A stretch of 64,000 nucleotides of DNA, from the NCBI RefSeq assembly GCF_014648515.1, contig NZ_BMRG01000008.1:22994-86993 (forward strand), in the 5' to 3' direction. Position numbers and translations under genes: made by a program. This document shows positions 21,535-31,913 of the stretch, piece by piece. The notes under the pieces are model-generated. The model saw only the letters and a program-made list of their open reading frames with translations, did not search any database and had not been told where the DNA came from. Position 1 is the stretch's first letter. Every line of letters starts with the position of its first letter. The stretch comes from Saccharothrix coeruleofusca. GTDB taxonomy: Bacteria > Actinomycetota > Actinomycetes > Mycobacteriales > Pseudonocardiaceae.

Positions 21535-21810
21535 ATGAAGGCCACTGTCGTCGACAACCCGGACCGCTCCCGCTACGAGGTCTTCCTGGACGGGGAGCTG
21601 GGCGGGTTCGCCGACTACGCGCTGGGCGACGGGGTGATCGCGTTCACCCACACCGAGGTCGCGGTCGAGGGCAGGGGGCTGGGCGGCGAGCTGGTCCGGC
21701 ACGCCCTGCGGGACGCCCGCTCGCGCGGGCTCAAAGTCCGCCCCGACTGCTCGTTCGTCCGCGACTACCTGGCCAAACACCCGGAGCTCGCCGAGGTTAC
21801 CGACGAGTAG
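21535..21810 (+). CDS. Small GNAT-like N-acetyltransferase (YjdJ/GTN type)
   Basis: 91 residues, matching the short single-domain GNAT class: a beta-hairpin core (YEVFLDGELGGFADYAL), HTEV, then the acetyl-CoA loop VEGRGLGGELVRHAL, and RPDCSFVRDYLAKHPE at the C terminus. It probably acetylates a small amine or protein; the substrate is unknown. TAGGCT lies 6 nt upstream of the ATG and no Shine-Dalgarno is seen, so the mRNA is probably leaderless. Confidence 0.85.
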   Translation: MKATVVDNPDRSRYEVFLDGELGGFADYALGDGVIAFTHTEVAVEGRGLGGELVRHALRDARSRGLKVRPDCSFVRDYLAKHPELAEVTDE

Positions 21811-21851
21811 TACCCGCGGGTGGGCTGGACCGACCCCGAACCCGCGCCTGA

Positions 21852-22281
21852 TCAGCGGGGCAGCTTCACCACGGTCACGAAGAAGTCGTCGATCTGCCGG
21901 ACGACCTCGATGAACCGGTCGAAGTCCACCGGCTTGGTGACGTAGGCGTTGGCGTGCAGGTCGTAGCTGCGCAGGATGTCCTCCTCCGCCTCGGAGGTGG
22001 TCAGCACCACCACCGGGATGGTGCGCAGCGACTCGTCGGCCTTGATGTCGGCCAGCACCTCCCGGCCGTCCCGCTTGGGCAGGTTCAGGTCCAGCAGGAT
22101 CAGCCCCGGCCGCGGCGCCGAGGCGTACTCGCCCTCGCGGCGCAGGAACTCCATCGCCTCCACGCCGTCGCGCACCACGTGCAGCTGGTTGCGGATCTTG
22201 TGGTGCTCGAACGCCTCCTGCGTCATCAGCGCGTCGCCGGGGTCGTCCTCGACCAGCAGGACGTCGATCACGTTCAGCGAG

Positions 22282-22289
<8 letters not shown>
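21852..22289 (-). CDS. Single-domain response regulator (Rcp1-like)
   Basis: 145 residues forming one receiver domain: the acidic pair in LLVEDDPGD, phospho-acceptor Asp in [13 protein letters not shown] (near residue 68), Thr/Ser in [11 protein letters not shown] and Lys in YVTKPVDF. There is no output domain. The family partners phytochrome-like histidine kinases. The start overlaps the kinase stop by 8 bp, making this the last gene of a three-gene signalling operon. Confidence 0.92.
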
Positions 22290-23786
<1,497 letters not shown>

Positions 23787-23787
<1 letters not shown>

Positions 23788-24962
23788 CAAGTACTCTCCG
23801 AGATCAGCAGCACGGCCATGTCGTCGTCCAGTTCCCCGCCGTTGAGCTCTTTAACCCTCGAGATCAGCGCGTCCAGCAGCGACGAGGGGTGCCCCGCCCG
23901 GTCCGGGCGCTCCTTGCGGACCTGGCCGATCAGCTCGATCAGCCGCTCCGCGCCCAACCGCTCGGTGTCGCCCGCCACCCGGCCCTCCACCAGGCCGTCG
24001 GTGTAGAGCAGCAGCTTCCAGCCGGGGGGCAGCGGCACGTCCAGCCCGCTCCAGGTGCTGTCGGGCAGCACGCCCAGCGGCAGACCCGCCCGGTCGCGGG
24101 GCAGCTCCACCACCTCGTCGCCCACCAGCAGCATCGGCTCGGGGTGGCCCGCCAGGTAGATCCGCGCCCACCGGCGGTCCGGCGAGATGGTGACCATGCA
24201 CGCGGTGGTGAACAGGCCCGGCTGGTGGCGCTCGTGCTCCAGGATCTGGTGCAGCGTGCGCAGCACCCGCGAGGGCTCCTGGTCGGCCAGCACCAGCGCG
24301 CGCCAGGCGATGCGCAGCAGCACCCCCAGCGCGGCCTCGTCCGGCCCGTGGCCGCACACGTCGCCGATGAGCACCTGCAGCGTGCCGTCCGGGGTGGCCA
24401 CCGCGTCGTAGAAGTCGCCGCCCAGCAGCATCCGGCTGCCGCCGGGCCGGTAGCGCACCTGCACGTCGGGCCCGTCGTCGTGCAGGATCGGGGACGGCAG
24501 CAGGCCGCGCTCCAGGCGGGTCTTCTCCGCCGCGTGCAGCTGCTCGTCGCGCAGCTGCCGCTGGGTCTCCTCGGCCTGCTTGCGGCCCACCGCGTAGCGG
24601 ATGCCGCGCAGCAGCGCCTCGCCGTCGACCTGGCCCTTGACCAGGTAGTCCTCGGCGCCCGCGGCGACCGCGCGCATCCCCTGCCGCTCGTCGGTCATGC
24701 CGGTCAGCACGATGATCGCCGCCGGGTGCGGCTGGGCCAGCAGGTGCAGCAGGCCGTCCAGGCCGGTGGTGTCGGGCAGGCCGAGGTCCAGCAGGACGCA
24801 GTCGGAGCCGGGCAGGAGCCTGCTGGCCTCGCGCAGCGTTCGCGCGCGGCGCAGCTCCACGTTCGCCCCGACGTCCTCCAGCAGGGCCTCGACCAGCACG
24901 GCGTCCCCCTCGTCGTCTTCGACGAGGAGCACGCTGATGCGGTCTACGGCGCTCGTGGGCAC
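23787..24962 (-). CDS. PP2C/SpoIIE-type phosphatase with N-terminal receiver domain
   Basis: 391 residues. Residues 8-125 are a receiver (LLVEDDEGDAVL, Asp in CVLLDLGLPDTTG, Lys in YLVKGQ); a short coiled linker leads to a PP2C-type phosphatase domain with GGDFYDAV, IGDVCGHGPDEA and the terminal ELDDDMAVLLI. Such RsbU/RssB-like proteins dephosphorylate anti-sigma-factor antagonists, so partner switching is the likely role. It is the first gene of the phosphatase-kinase-receiver operon. Confidence 0.92.
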
Positions 24963-25067
24963 GTGCGGGACAGTAGTCGAACTGGATCAGGACGGGGACG
25001 GGCAGGCGACCGTTGCCCGGCGCGTGTCGCCCGCGGCGGTGCGGCGGCGGTGGCCCAGAATCCCCCG

Positions 25068-25832
25068 GTGAGCTTCTCCGAGATGGTGGCGTTGACCGCG
25101 CGGTTGCCCCGGCGCGGCCGGGGGTTCTGGTACGGGTTGGCGATCGAGGCGCTGTGGCCGCTGGTCGTGCTGTTCGTGCGGACGCGGATGCGTGGGCGGC
25201 GTCACGTGCCGGGCCGGGGTCCGGTGCTGCTGGCGGCCAACCACCTGTCCAACGCCGACCCGGTGACGCTGGCCGCGTTCGCGCTGGCCTCCGGGCGGGT
25301 GCCGCGCTTCCTGGCCAAGGCGGCGCTGTGGCGGGCACCGGTGGTCGGGTGGGTGATGTCGTCGGGCGGGCACATCCCGGTCGACCGGGGCACCGCGCGG
25401 GCCGGGCTGGCGGTGGGCGCGACGCGGGACGCGCTGCGCGGCGGCGAGTGCGTGATCGTCTACCCGGAGGGCACCTTCACCACCGACCCGGACGGCTGGC
25501 CGATGCGCGGCAAGTCGGGTGTGGCGCGGATCGCGCTGGAGACCCGCACCCCGGTGGTGCCGGTGGCGCAGTGGGGCGTCCAGCGGCTGCTGCCGCCGGG
25601 CGGCCTGCTGCCCCGGCCCTGGACGCGGGTGGACGTGCTGGCCGGTCCGGAGGTCGACCTGTCCGACCTCTACGAGCTGGAGCCGACCAAGGAGGTGCTG
25701 GAGGAGGCCACCGCGCGGATCATGAGCGCGATCACCGGGCTGCTGGCCGAGCTCAGGGGCGCCGCGCCCGGTGACCGCGCCGTTCCGACTCCCAGCGCAG
25801 GTAGCCACCCGCCGCGGCGGACAGGCTGGTGA
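25068..25832 (+). CDS. 1-acyl-sn-glycerol-3-phosphate acyltransferase (PlsC family)
   Basis: 254 residues. The acyltransferase box NHLSNADP (H-x4-D), the SSGGHIPVDRG block, the YPEGTF motif and PVVPVAQWG near the C terminus are all visible. The family transfers acyl chains to lysophosphatidate at the inner membrane face. The GTG at 25068 is preferred; an ATG at 25083 is possible. The last 80 bp overlap the converging DUF1232 gene. Confidence 0.88.
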   Translation: MSFSEMVALTARLPRRGRGFWYGLAIEALWPLVVLFVRTRMRGRRHVPGRGPVLLAANHLSNADPVTLAAFALASGRVPRFLAKAALWRAPVVGWVMSSGGHIPVDRGTARAGLAVGATRDALRGGECVIVYPEGTFTTDPDGWPMRGKSGVARIALETRTPVVPVAQWGVQRLLPPGGLLPRPWTRVDVLAGPEVDLSDLYELEPTKEVLEEATARIMSAITGLLAELRGAAPGDRAVPTPSAGSHPPRRTGW

Positions 25833-26220
25833 GCAGCCACACCAGCACGCCCGCGTCGTCGGTGACCCCGATGACCGGCAGCAGCTCGGGCAGCACGTCC
25901 ACCGGGGACACCAGGTAGACCAGGGCGAACGCCCAGGTGGCCACCCTGGTGGCGGGCAGGCCGTAGTCCTTGCGGGCGCGCAGCATCCGCGGCAGCGCGC
26001 GGGCCCGGTCCAGGACCGAGCCCATCGGCTCGGGCTCCCCGGCGGCGATCCGGGCGCGTCGCCGCCGCGCCCGGCGCAGCAGGCCGAGCGCGATCCCGGC
26101 CGCGCCCAGCACGAGCAGCGCGACGCCCACCGCGGCCGGGGGGAGCCCGACCACCTCCGCGTCCCGCCACACCAGCGTCGACAGCCCCAGCACGGCGAGG
26201 AACCCGCCGAAGAAGATCAC
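25753..26220 (-). CDS. DUF1232 (YkvA-like) membrane protein
   Basis: 155 residues with two N-terminal membrane helices (about 1-23 and 28-50), an Arg-rich linker (RRARRRRARI) and a C-terminal DUF1232 segment with the conserved YLVSPVDVLPELLPVIGVTDD. Function unknown for the family. It overlaps the 3' end of the PlsC gene on the other strand. Confidence 0.82.
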   Translation of the reverse strand: MIFFGGFLAVLGLSTLVWRDAEVVGLPPAAVGVALLVLGAAGIALGLLRRARRRRARIAAGEPEPMGSVLDRARALPRMLRARKDYGLPATRVATWAFALVYLVSPVDVLPELLPVIGVTDDAGVLVWLLTSLSAAAGGYLRWESERRGHRARRP

Positions 26221-26267
26221 CCCACCATGCTAGGGCCGGAGGCCCCGCCGCGCACCGCTCGCGCGGC

Positions 26268-26453
26268 TCACCGTCTTCGCCCCGCCGCCAGCAGCGCCGC
26301 CGCCACGACGGCGCACCCCGCGGCCGTGGCACCCCGCCAGAGGGCCCGGTCGAAGAGCACCACCAGCCCGTTGCACAGGGCCAGCGCGAGGAAGACGGCG
26401 GCCAGCGCCACCAACGGTTTCGACCACTGACGGGACGTGCCGCGCGATGTCAT
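26268..26453 (-). CDS. Small two-helix membrane protein
   Basis: 61 residues, with a basic N terminus (MTSRGTSRQWSK) and two hydrophobic helices (about 15-32 and 40-57), ending in RRR. No family recognised. It lies 47 bp upstream of the DUF1232 gene on the same strand, so it may be co-transcribed. Confidence 0.55.
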   Translation of the reverse strand: MTSRGTSRQWSKPLVALAAVFLALALCNGLVVLFDRALWRGATAAGCAVVAAALLAAGRRR

Positions 26454-26484
26454 GACCTGAACAGCGTTCGGATTGGCCCGGCTG

Positions 26485-27768
26485 TTACGCGACGCCGCGG
26501 TTCACCGCCCGAAGGGGCGCGGCCGATGGGTCGGGCGGGCACGCCGCTGCCAGGGGAGTCGCGGGGGAGTCGTCGTTGAAGCCCGCCCAGTGGCCGACCC
26601 GGAACACCCCCGGCCCGGTCGAGCCGCCCAGCGCGATGCGCCTGTCCCGCACCGCGCGCACGGTCAGCTCGGCCTGCCGGTCCAGCAGCCCGTCGATCCG
26701 GGTGTCGTCGAGCCCGTCGATCTCCTCCCAGAAGGTCAGCACGCGGTTGACGTAGAGCGCCACCAGGTGGTCGCGCGCCTGCTCGAACCGGCCGCCCGCC
26801 AGCGCCGCCAGCGCGTCGGCCAGGACGTGCGGCCACTGCTCGGTGGTCACCCGCAGCCCCCACGGCGCGGCGGTGAGCCCGTCCGCGGCGGGGAACAGCG
26901 CCCGCACGTCATCGCGGTGCGCGTCCAGGTACCGCGCCACCGAGGCGGACACCCGCGAGACCACCGCCGGGTCCTGAGGGGCCGCCGCGCCGTCCACCGC
27001 CGCCCGCGAGCGCACCGCGCCCGGTCGTGGCGGGCGCACGCAGTCGGTGCGCAGCACGACGTGGAACAGCGAGTCCAGCACCTGCTGCGGCAACCGCAGG
27101 ATCTTCGGGAACGGGGAGTTGTGCAGCTTGCGCCCCAGCGGTACCTCCACCACGCGCATCCGCTCGCGCAGCGCGTTGGCGGTCAGCCACACGTCGATGC
27201 CGTAGAGGTAGGCGCTCGCGGGCCGCGGCCAGGTCCGGGCCCGCTCCAGGAACGCCCGGTTGAAGGCGAACTCGCCACCGATGGGCTGCTGCAGGTGCAC
27301 CCCGAACACCGCCGCCAGCAGCGGGCTGGCCAGGTGGTTGGTGGTGTTGGCCTCGAAGCGGTTGCGCCGGTAGACGGGCACCGCCAGCGTCGGCCGCTCG
27401 TCGTCGACCGCCCCGGCCAGCCTGCCCACCCACTCCGGTTCGGCGGAGCGCACGTCCGCGTCGAGCAGCAGCACCCGGTCCGCGCCCAGCTCCAGCGCGC
27501 GGTCGATGATCGCGAAGACGTTGGTGCCCTTGCCGGTTCCCTCGCCGCCGCTGCGCGCCACGACCTTGCGGGCGCGCAGCGGCGTCTCCGTGAACCGGTC
27601 CACGGTGCCGTCGGTGCTGCCGTTGTCGGCCAGCACGACCGCGTTGCTCCCGCCGGGGAAGGCCAGCCGCAGGCCGGCGTCGGCGGCCTCGGCCACCGCG
27701 CCGACCGTGCGCGCCTCGTCACGGGCCGGGATGCCCACGACCGTGACTGCGTTGTTCCGGTTCGCCAT
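26485..27768 (-). CDS. Family 2 glycosyltransferase
   Basis: 427 residues. The N-terminal GT-A fold shows VVGIPARDEARTVG, LADNGSTDGT and the metal-binding LLLDADV (DxD) near residue 105, followed by PIGGEFAFNRAFLERA. The C-terminal 180 residues are helical. The pattern recalls mannosylglycerate or glucosyl-3-phosphoglycerate synthases, but donor and acceptor cannot be assigned. It lies 54 bp after the FAD oxidoreductase gene on the same strand and may end that operon. Confidence 0.82.
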   Translation of the reverse strand: MANRNNAVTVVGIPARDEARTVGAVAEAADAGLRLAFPGGSNAVVLADNGSTDGTVDRFTETPLRARKVVARSGGEGTGKGTNVFAIIDRALELGADRVLLLDADVRSAEPEWVGRLAGAVDDERPTLAVPVYRRNRFEANTTNHLASPLLAAVFGVHLQQPIGGEFAFNRAFLERARTWPRPASAYLYGIDVWLTANALRERMRVVEVPLGRKLHNSPFPKILRLPQQVLDSLFHVVLRTDCVRPPRPGAVRSRAAVDGAAAPQDPAVVSRVSASVARYLDAHRDDVRALFPAADGLTAAPWGLRVTTEQWPHVLADALAALAGGRFEQARDHLVALYVNRVLTFWEEIDGLDDTRIDGLLDRQAELTVRAVRDRRIALGGSTGPGVFRVGHWAGFNDDSPATPLAAACPPDPSAAPLRAVNRGVA

Positions 27769-27822
27769 ACCCCCGAATGCTTGGTGGCCGGAGTTACGGA
27801 ACTACGGCATTCGGGTAACAGC

Positions 27823-29382
27823 TCACCTGGGCCTGGCCCTGGGGCCGCTGCGGGCCAGCGGACGCGGCTGGTGCCGGGTCCGCACCACGGGGGCGTGCTG
27901 CGGCGTGTAGTCGTAGCGGGCACCCTCGTAGCGGGTCTCCTCGTGGCGGACTTCCTCGTAGCGGGACCGTTCGGGACGCGGCTGCTCGCGGGGCGGGATC
28001 GGCAGCGGCTGCGAGTCCTGCTGCTGCCGGGGCAGCCGGGGTTCCTCGCCCCGCCCCGGATCACCTCGTCCAGGATCACCTCGCCCCGGAGCACCGCCGC
28101 TGTCGGCCAGTTCGCCCCTGGCGGGGGCGATCCGGGTCGCCTCCGGCTCGGGCCCGGCCAGGTGCTGCGGCACCCGGCGCTGCCGCTCCGGACCGCCCAC
28201 CACCTTGTTCTGCCGCCACAGCTCCGGCGACAGCTTGATCATCGCGGTGGGCGCGTCCAGGCCCACCATGCCCACCAGCCTGCCCTCGTTGACGAAGCCG
28301 GTGATGGTGCGGTGGTCCTTGCTGGAGCGCGCCAGCGTGGTGGTGTCCTTGCCGAGGGCGGGGATGCCCGACCCCTGGATGCGCATCCCGTACTGCTCGG
28401 TCCAGAACCTCGGAACGGGGGTGAACGGCCGCGAATTCTCCCTGCCCGCCAACAGGTTCTCCGCGGCCGCCCGCCCCATTTCCACCGCGTTGAGCCAGTG
28501 CTCGACCCGACGCGGTTGTCCTCCGAACCTCAGGTTGGGCCAGCGCGCGACATCGCCCGCGGCCACGATGTCGGTCGCCCCGACCGCGTGGCAGGTCGCG
28601 TCGCACAGCAGCCCGTCCTCCAGCACCAGCCCCGAGCCGCGCAGCCAGGCCACCGACGGGGAGGCGCCCACCGCGATCACCACGACCGCGGCGAAGAACA
28701 CCTGCCCGTCGGACAGGTGGATGGCCACCCCGCCCGGCTGGCGCACCCAGTGCCGGATCTTCACGCCCATCGCCATCCGCACGCCCCGCGCCCGGTGCGC
28801 CTCGGTGACGGTGTCGCCGATCTGCTTGCCGCACGCGCCGCCCAGCAGCGTCGACGAGCGGCTGACGATGGCCACGTCGCGGCCCATCATCTTCACCGAC
28901 GCGGCCATCTCGCAGCCGATCAGGCCGCCGCCGATCACCACCACCAGGCCCTGCGTGGAGTTGATCGCGTTCTTGATGCCGATCGCGTCGTCGACCGTGC
29001 GCAGCACGTGGATGCGCGGGTCCTGCCGCGGCGCGCCCGCGAGGTGGCGCGGCTCGACCCCGGTCGCGATGATCAGCCCGTCGTACTTGAGCTCCTCGCC
29101 GCCGGGCAGTCCCACCACGTGCCGGTCCGGCTCCAGGTGGGTGGCCGCGGTGCCCAGCCGCCACACCGCGTTGAGCTCGCGGCTGATGGTCAGCCGCAGG
29201 TCGCTGGCGTGCAGCTCGCCGTTGATGGCCTCCTTGGACAGCGCGGGCCGGTGGTAGGGCAGGTGCCGCTCCGCGCTGACGATCACGATCTCGCCCTGGT
29301 AGCCCAGCTCCCGCAGCCGCTCCCCGGACCGCAGCCCTGCCAGCCCGCCGCCCGCGATCACGATCCGCTCCTCGTTCTTCAC
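27823..29382 (-). CDS. FAD-dependent NAD(P)H:ferredoxin-type oxidoreductase with Pro/Arg-rich tail
   Basis: 519 residues from a GTG overlapping the preceding stop. The FAD Rossmann motif IVIAGGGLAGLRSG is at the N terminus, the NAD(P)H motif VVVIGGGLIGCEMA near residue 150, and the second FAD motif ATDIVAAGDVARW near residue 285. This is the fold of ferredoxin/rubredoxin reductases. About 110 extra residues follow, rich in Pro, Arg, Glu and Gln, with GRGDP repeats and RYEEVRHEETRYEGARY. The gene just upstream encodes a membrane haem-type protein with a ferredoxin domain, the probable electron partner. Confidence 0.88.
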   Translation of the reverse strand: MKNEERIVIAGGGLAGLRSGERLRELGYQGEIVIVSAERHLPYHRPALSKEAINGELHASDLRLTISRELNAVWRLGTAATHLEPDRHVVGLPGGEELKYDGLIIATGVEPRHLAGAPRQDPRIHVLRTVDDAIGIKNAINSTQGLVVVIGGGLIGCEMAASVKMMGRDVAIVSRSSTLLGGACGKQIGDTVTEAHRARGVRMAMGVKIRHWVRQPGGVAIHLSDGQVFFAAVVVIAVGASPSVAWLRGSGLVLEDGLLCDATCHAVGATDIVAAGDVARWPNLRFGGQPRRVEHWLNAVEMGRAAAENLLAGRENSRPFTPVPRFWTEQYGMRIQGSGIPALGKDTTTLARSSKDHRTITGFVNEGRLVGMVGLDAPTAMIKLSPELWRQNKVVGGPERQRRVPQHLAGPEPEATRIAPARGELADSGGAPGRGDPGRGDPGRGEEPRLPRQQQDSQPLPIPPREQPRPERSRYEEVRHEETRYEGARYDYTPQHAPVVRTRHQPRPLARSGPRARPR

Positions 29383-30218
29383 CGCACTCGCTCCCGCAGT
29401 TCGATCGCGCGCATCGGGCACGCGCGGGCGGCAGCGCGCGCCTTCGCGAACTGCTCCGGTGGGGGCCTGCGGTCGTAGCGCAGGCGCTCGTCGTCGACCA
29501 GCTGGAAGATGCCGGGCGCCTCGGCCTGGCAGATGCCGTAGCGGTGGCAGCGCTCGTTGTCGACGCTGACGTCCAGCGCGCTGCCGCCCGCGCCGTCGGG
29601 CTCGGGCTCGAAGCCCGGCTCCGGCTCCAGCATGCCGAGCTTGACCAGCACGTCGGGCGGCAGGAAGCGGGCGAGGGCGATGGTCACCGTGGGGATCAGG
29701 ATGGTCAGGCCCGCCAGCCACAGCACGGCCAGGTTGCCGTTGGCGATGGCGCCGAACCAGGAGTGGATGACGGTGATGGTGACCGCCGGGTAGGCCAGCT
29801 GGTGCAGCCGCAGCCACTTGCGGTAGTAGATTTTCTTGCGCAGGCCCGCGGTGAACGCGATCACCAGCATGATCTCCAGGCCGATGATGCCCAGCGCGTG
29901 CCGGAACAGGCCGCCGGTGGCGAACGGCACGGTGATCTTGACGAAGCTGAAGGCGTTGACCTGCAGGATGGTGAACGCGAAGGCGTGCAGCGAGCCGAAG
30001 GCCAGCGCCAGCGTCGCCAGCACCATGTGGCTGTTGCGCAGCCCTTGCCTGCCGGTGAACTTGTTCGCCCAGCCGGTGGCGATCATGACGCCCCAGCACA
30101 GGGTGGCGCACATGGCCGCGTAGGCCAGACGTGCCGAGATCTGCGCCACGTGGCGCACTCCGGCGTCGTGGCCGTCGCCCGCCGCCTGGGCGACGAGCAG
30201 CGGAACCTGGGTGAGCAC
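29379..30218 (-). CDS. Ferric-reductase-like membrane protein fused to a 3Fe-4S ferredoxin
   Basis: 279 residues. Residues about 25-195 hold five or six membrane helices with His residues placed as in ferric-reductase-like b-type haem proteins (SHMVLA, SLHAF, LRLHQL, VIHSW). The C-terminal 70 residues are a ferredoxin with C-x5-C (CHRYGIC) and a distal ACPMRAI, the three-Cys layout of 3Fe-4S ferredoxins. Electrons could pass from the coupled FAD reductase through the cluster to the haems and outward across the membrane; the acceptor is unknown. The stop overlaps the reductase start (GTGA). Confidence 0.85.
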   Translation of the reverse strand: MLTQVPLLVAQAAGDGHDAGVRHVAQISARLAYAAMCATLCWGVMIATGWANKFTGRQGLRNSHMVLATLALAFGSLHAFAFTILQVNAFSFVKITVPFATGGLFRHALGIIGLEIMLVIAFTAGLRKKIYYRKWLRLHQLAYPAVTITVIHSWFGAIANGNLAVLWLAGLTILIPTVTIALARFLPPDVLVKLGMLEPEPGFEPEPDGAGGSALDVSVDNERCHRYGICQAEAPGIFQLVDDERLRYDRRPPPEQFAKARAAARACPMRAIELRERVR

Positions 30219-30267
30219 GGTTTTCGACCTCCGAGATGGCGGGAGAGAACTCGCAGGTGGGGGACGA

Positions 30268-30313
30268 CCCGCCCGGCTGGTCGCGCAGGAGTGGTCACGA
30301 CCTGCCGGGCGGG
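30268..30313. terminator. Long-loop hairpin after the DUF4142 gene
   Basis: CCCGCCCGGC at 30268-30277 is complementary to GCCGGGCGGG at 30304-30313, with a 26-nt loop. It sits between the DUF4142 stop (30382) and the ferredoxin-membrane-protein start (30218), so it could end or attenuate the upstream transcript. There is no T-tract. Confidence 0.35.
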
Positions 30314-30381
30314 AAGGGGTGTGTGACAGTTCCGCGTCGCCGCGGTTGACGTGGTGTGCCCGCTGTGGCCACCACCTCCTT

Positions 30382-31134
30382 TCACTTCACCGAACCCTTC
30401 GGCCGCAGCACGCGCAGCAGGCCGATGGTCACCGCGGCCCCCACCGCGCAGATCAGCAGGACGGTCATCATGTTGGGGCCGCCGGTCGGGACGACCTGGG
30501 CAGCGCGCACGGGGTTGGCCGATGCCGCGTCCGGCGCCGCGCCCGCGGCCACCGGTTTGGCCAGCCCCACCTCGGCGGTGACCAGGTTGGTGCTCTCCAG
30601 CAGCGTCATGTGCTTGAGCACGATGTTGTTGCCCACCTGGGCGAACTGCCGGATCGCCTCGTTGCGGGTCATCGCCCGGACCTGGGCGATGACCGGGAAG
30701 ATCGAGCCGTGCGCGGCGCGCAGCCGGTTGGCGAACGAGTCGTCGAACGCCGCGCCGGTGGCGCTGCGCATCTCGGCCATCCACGACTGCTGGTCGGCGT
30801 TGGGCTCGTCGGGCAGTTCCACGCCCATCTGGTCGGCCAGCCGGAGCACCCGCTGGTCGAGGAACGCGTGGTCGCTGGCCAGCTGCGCGCCGACCTCCTT
30901 GACCCGCTGGCTGGCCGCGCGGGTCTGCGCCTCCTCGCCCATGGGCATCTCCCACAGGCCCGCGAGGCGCACCTTGACCAGCAGGTCCTTGTCCATGGCC
31001 GTGATCGGGCCCAGCGGCGTCTGCTGGACCGGACCGGCGTCCACCGGGTCGTCGGCGTGGGCCACACCGGTGAGACCGAGCGAGAGCAGCAGGTGCACGG
31101 CCAGCACCACCGCCGCGGAACGCTTCGCTGACAT
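30382..31134 (-). CDS. Secreted or anchored DUF4142 protein
   Basis: 250 residues: a signal peptide (about 1-27, cleavage near AHA-DD), a helical DUF4142 region (ARAS/SDH type: SDHAFLDQRVLRLADQMGVELP), a Pro/Ala linker and a C-terminal membrane helix (about 222-242, MMTVLLICAVGAAVTIGLL) followed by a basic end. The family is extracytoplasmic, four-helical and of unknown function. It lies 13 bp after the YxxxxD lipoprotein gene, so the two are probably co-transcribed. Confidence 0.85.
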   Translation of the reverse strand: MSAKRSAAVVLAVHLLLSLGLTGVAHADDPVDAGPVQQTPLGPITAMDKDLLVKVRLAGLWEMPMGEEAQTRAASQRVKEVGAQLASDHAFLDQRVLRLADQMGVELPDEPNADQQSWMAEMRSATGAAFDDSFANRLRAAHGSIFPVIAQVRAMTRNEAIRQFAQVGNNIVLKHMTLLESTNLVTAEVGLAKPVAAGAAPDAASANPVRAAQVVPTGGPNMMTVLLICAVGAAVTIGLLRVLRPKGSVK

Positions 31135-31147
31135 GGCTTTCCCAGTC

Positions 31148-31726
31148 CTAGTAACCGTCGCCAGTGGACCCCTGCGCGGGCGCCGCGCCGTCCTCCGCCT
31201 GGGCCTTCTTGCCCTCCGGGGTGACGGCGAACCACGTGCCGCCCTTGCCCTGCCCGGTCAGGTCTCCCGCCTTCTTGTCCCCCGTGTACCGGTACAGCGG
31301 CCAACCGGCCAGCGTGACCTGCTTCTTGCCGTCGGCCCTGGTCACCGAGCCCACCATGGTCGGGTCCACACCGGAGGTCATGGTGTGCTCGCCGACCAGC
31401 ACCGGGGGCCACGACTTGGCGCACTCGCCGTCGCAGTTGGACTTCGGCGGCTTGGCGGTGTCCTTGTCGTACCGGTAGAGCGCGAAACCCCCGGCGTCCG
31501 CCACGAACCAGCCGACCTGTGCCGACTCGGTGGCCGACAGCATCTGGTGGGGCTCCTTGCTGAATTCGGCCTGTTGCTGGAGAGTCGTCGTACCGGAGCC
31601 GGCGCCCGCCGCGCCGTTCCCGCTGCCCGTGGCTCCCAGGCCGCCCGCGCCGCAGGCGCTGGTCAGCACGAATGCCGCGAGGGCGGGAACGGTGAGCAAC
31701 GCCTTCCTGGTGCGTCGACTGCGCAT
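31148..31726 (-). CDS. Lipoprotein with Yx(F/W/Y)xxD repeats (COG4315-like)
   Basis: 192 residues. The lipobox LTSAC places the lipid on Cys25. Two repeat units contain LYRYDKD and LYRYTGDKK, each preceded by a small beta segment, and SNCDGECAKSWPPVL lies between them. The family is found beside redox and DUF4142 proteins and has no known activity. The ATG at 31726 has AGGAGAAAGG upstream. The gene is divergent from the ECF sigma gene. Confidence 0.87.
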   Translation of the reverse strand: MRSRRTRKALLTVPALAAFVLTSACGAGGLGATGSGNGAAGAGSGTTTLQQQAEFSKEPHQMLSATESAQVGWFVADAGGFALYRYDKDTAKPPKSNCDGECAKSWPPVLVGEHTMTSGVDPTMVGSVTRADGKKQVTLAGWPLYRYTGDKKAGDLTGQGKGGTWFAVTPEGKKAQAEDGAAPAQGSTGDGY

Positions 31727-31913
31727 GGTTGGTCCTTTCTCCTGCTGGCGGGTTCCGCCGAACGGTCCAGCGACCGGGGGGAACCGGTCGACGCCATTGG
31801 GCGGACACCGAGGAGTACGGACACGACCCGGTGACGGTTCACGAACGATTCGACCACTTTTTCTGCGGCCAGACTCTCGACTTGGAACCCGTCGGCGCGC
31901 TTGGATACGCGGC

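Noticed and set aside
26473-29478. A 1001-codon plus-strand frame across the glycosyltransferase and reductase genes
   Set aside because: It crosses two well-supported minus-strand genes, shows no domain, and is the usual shadow of GC-rich coding DNA.
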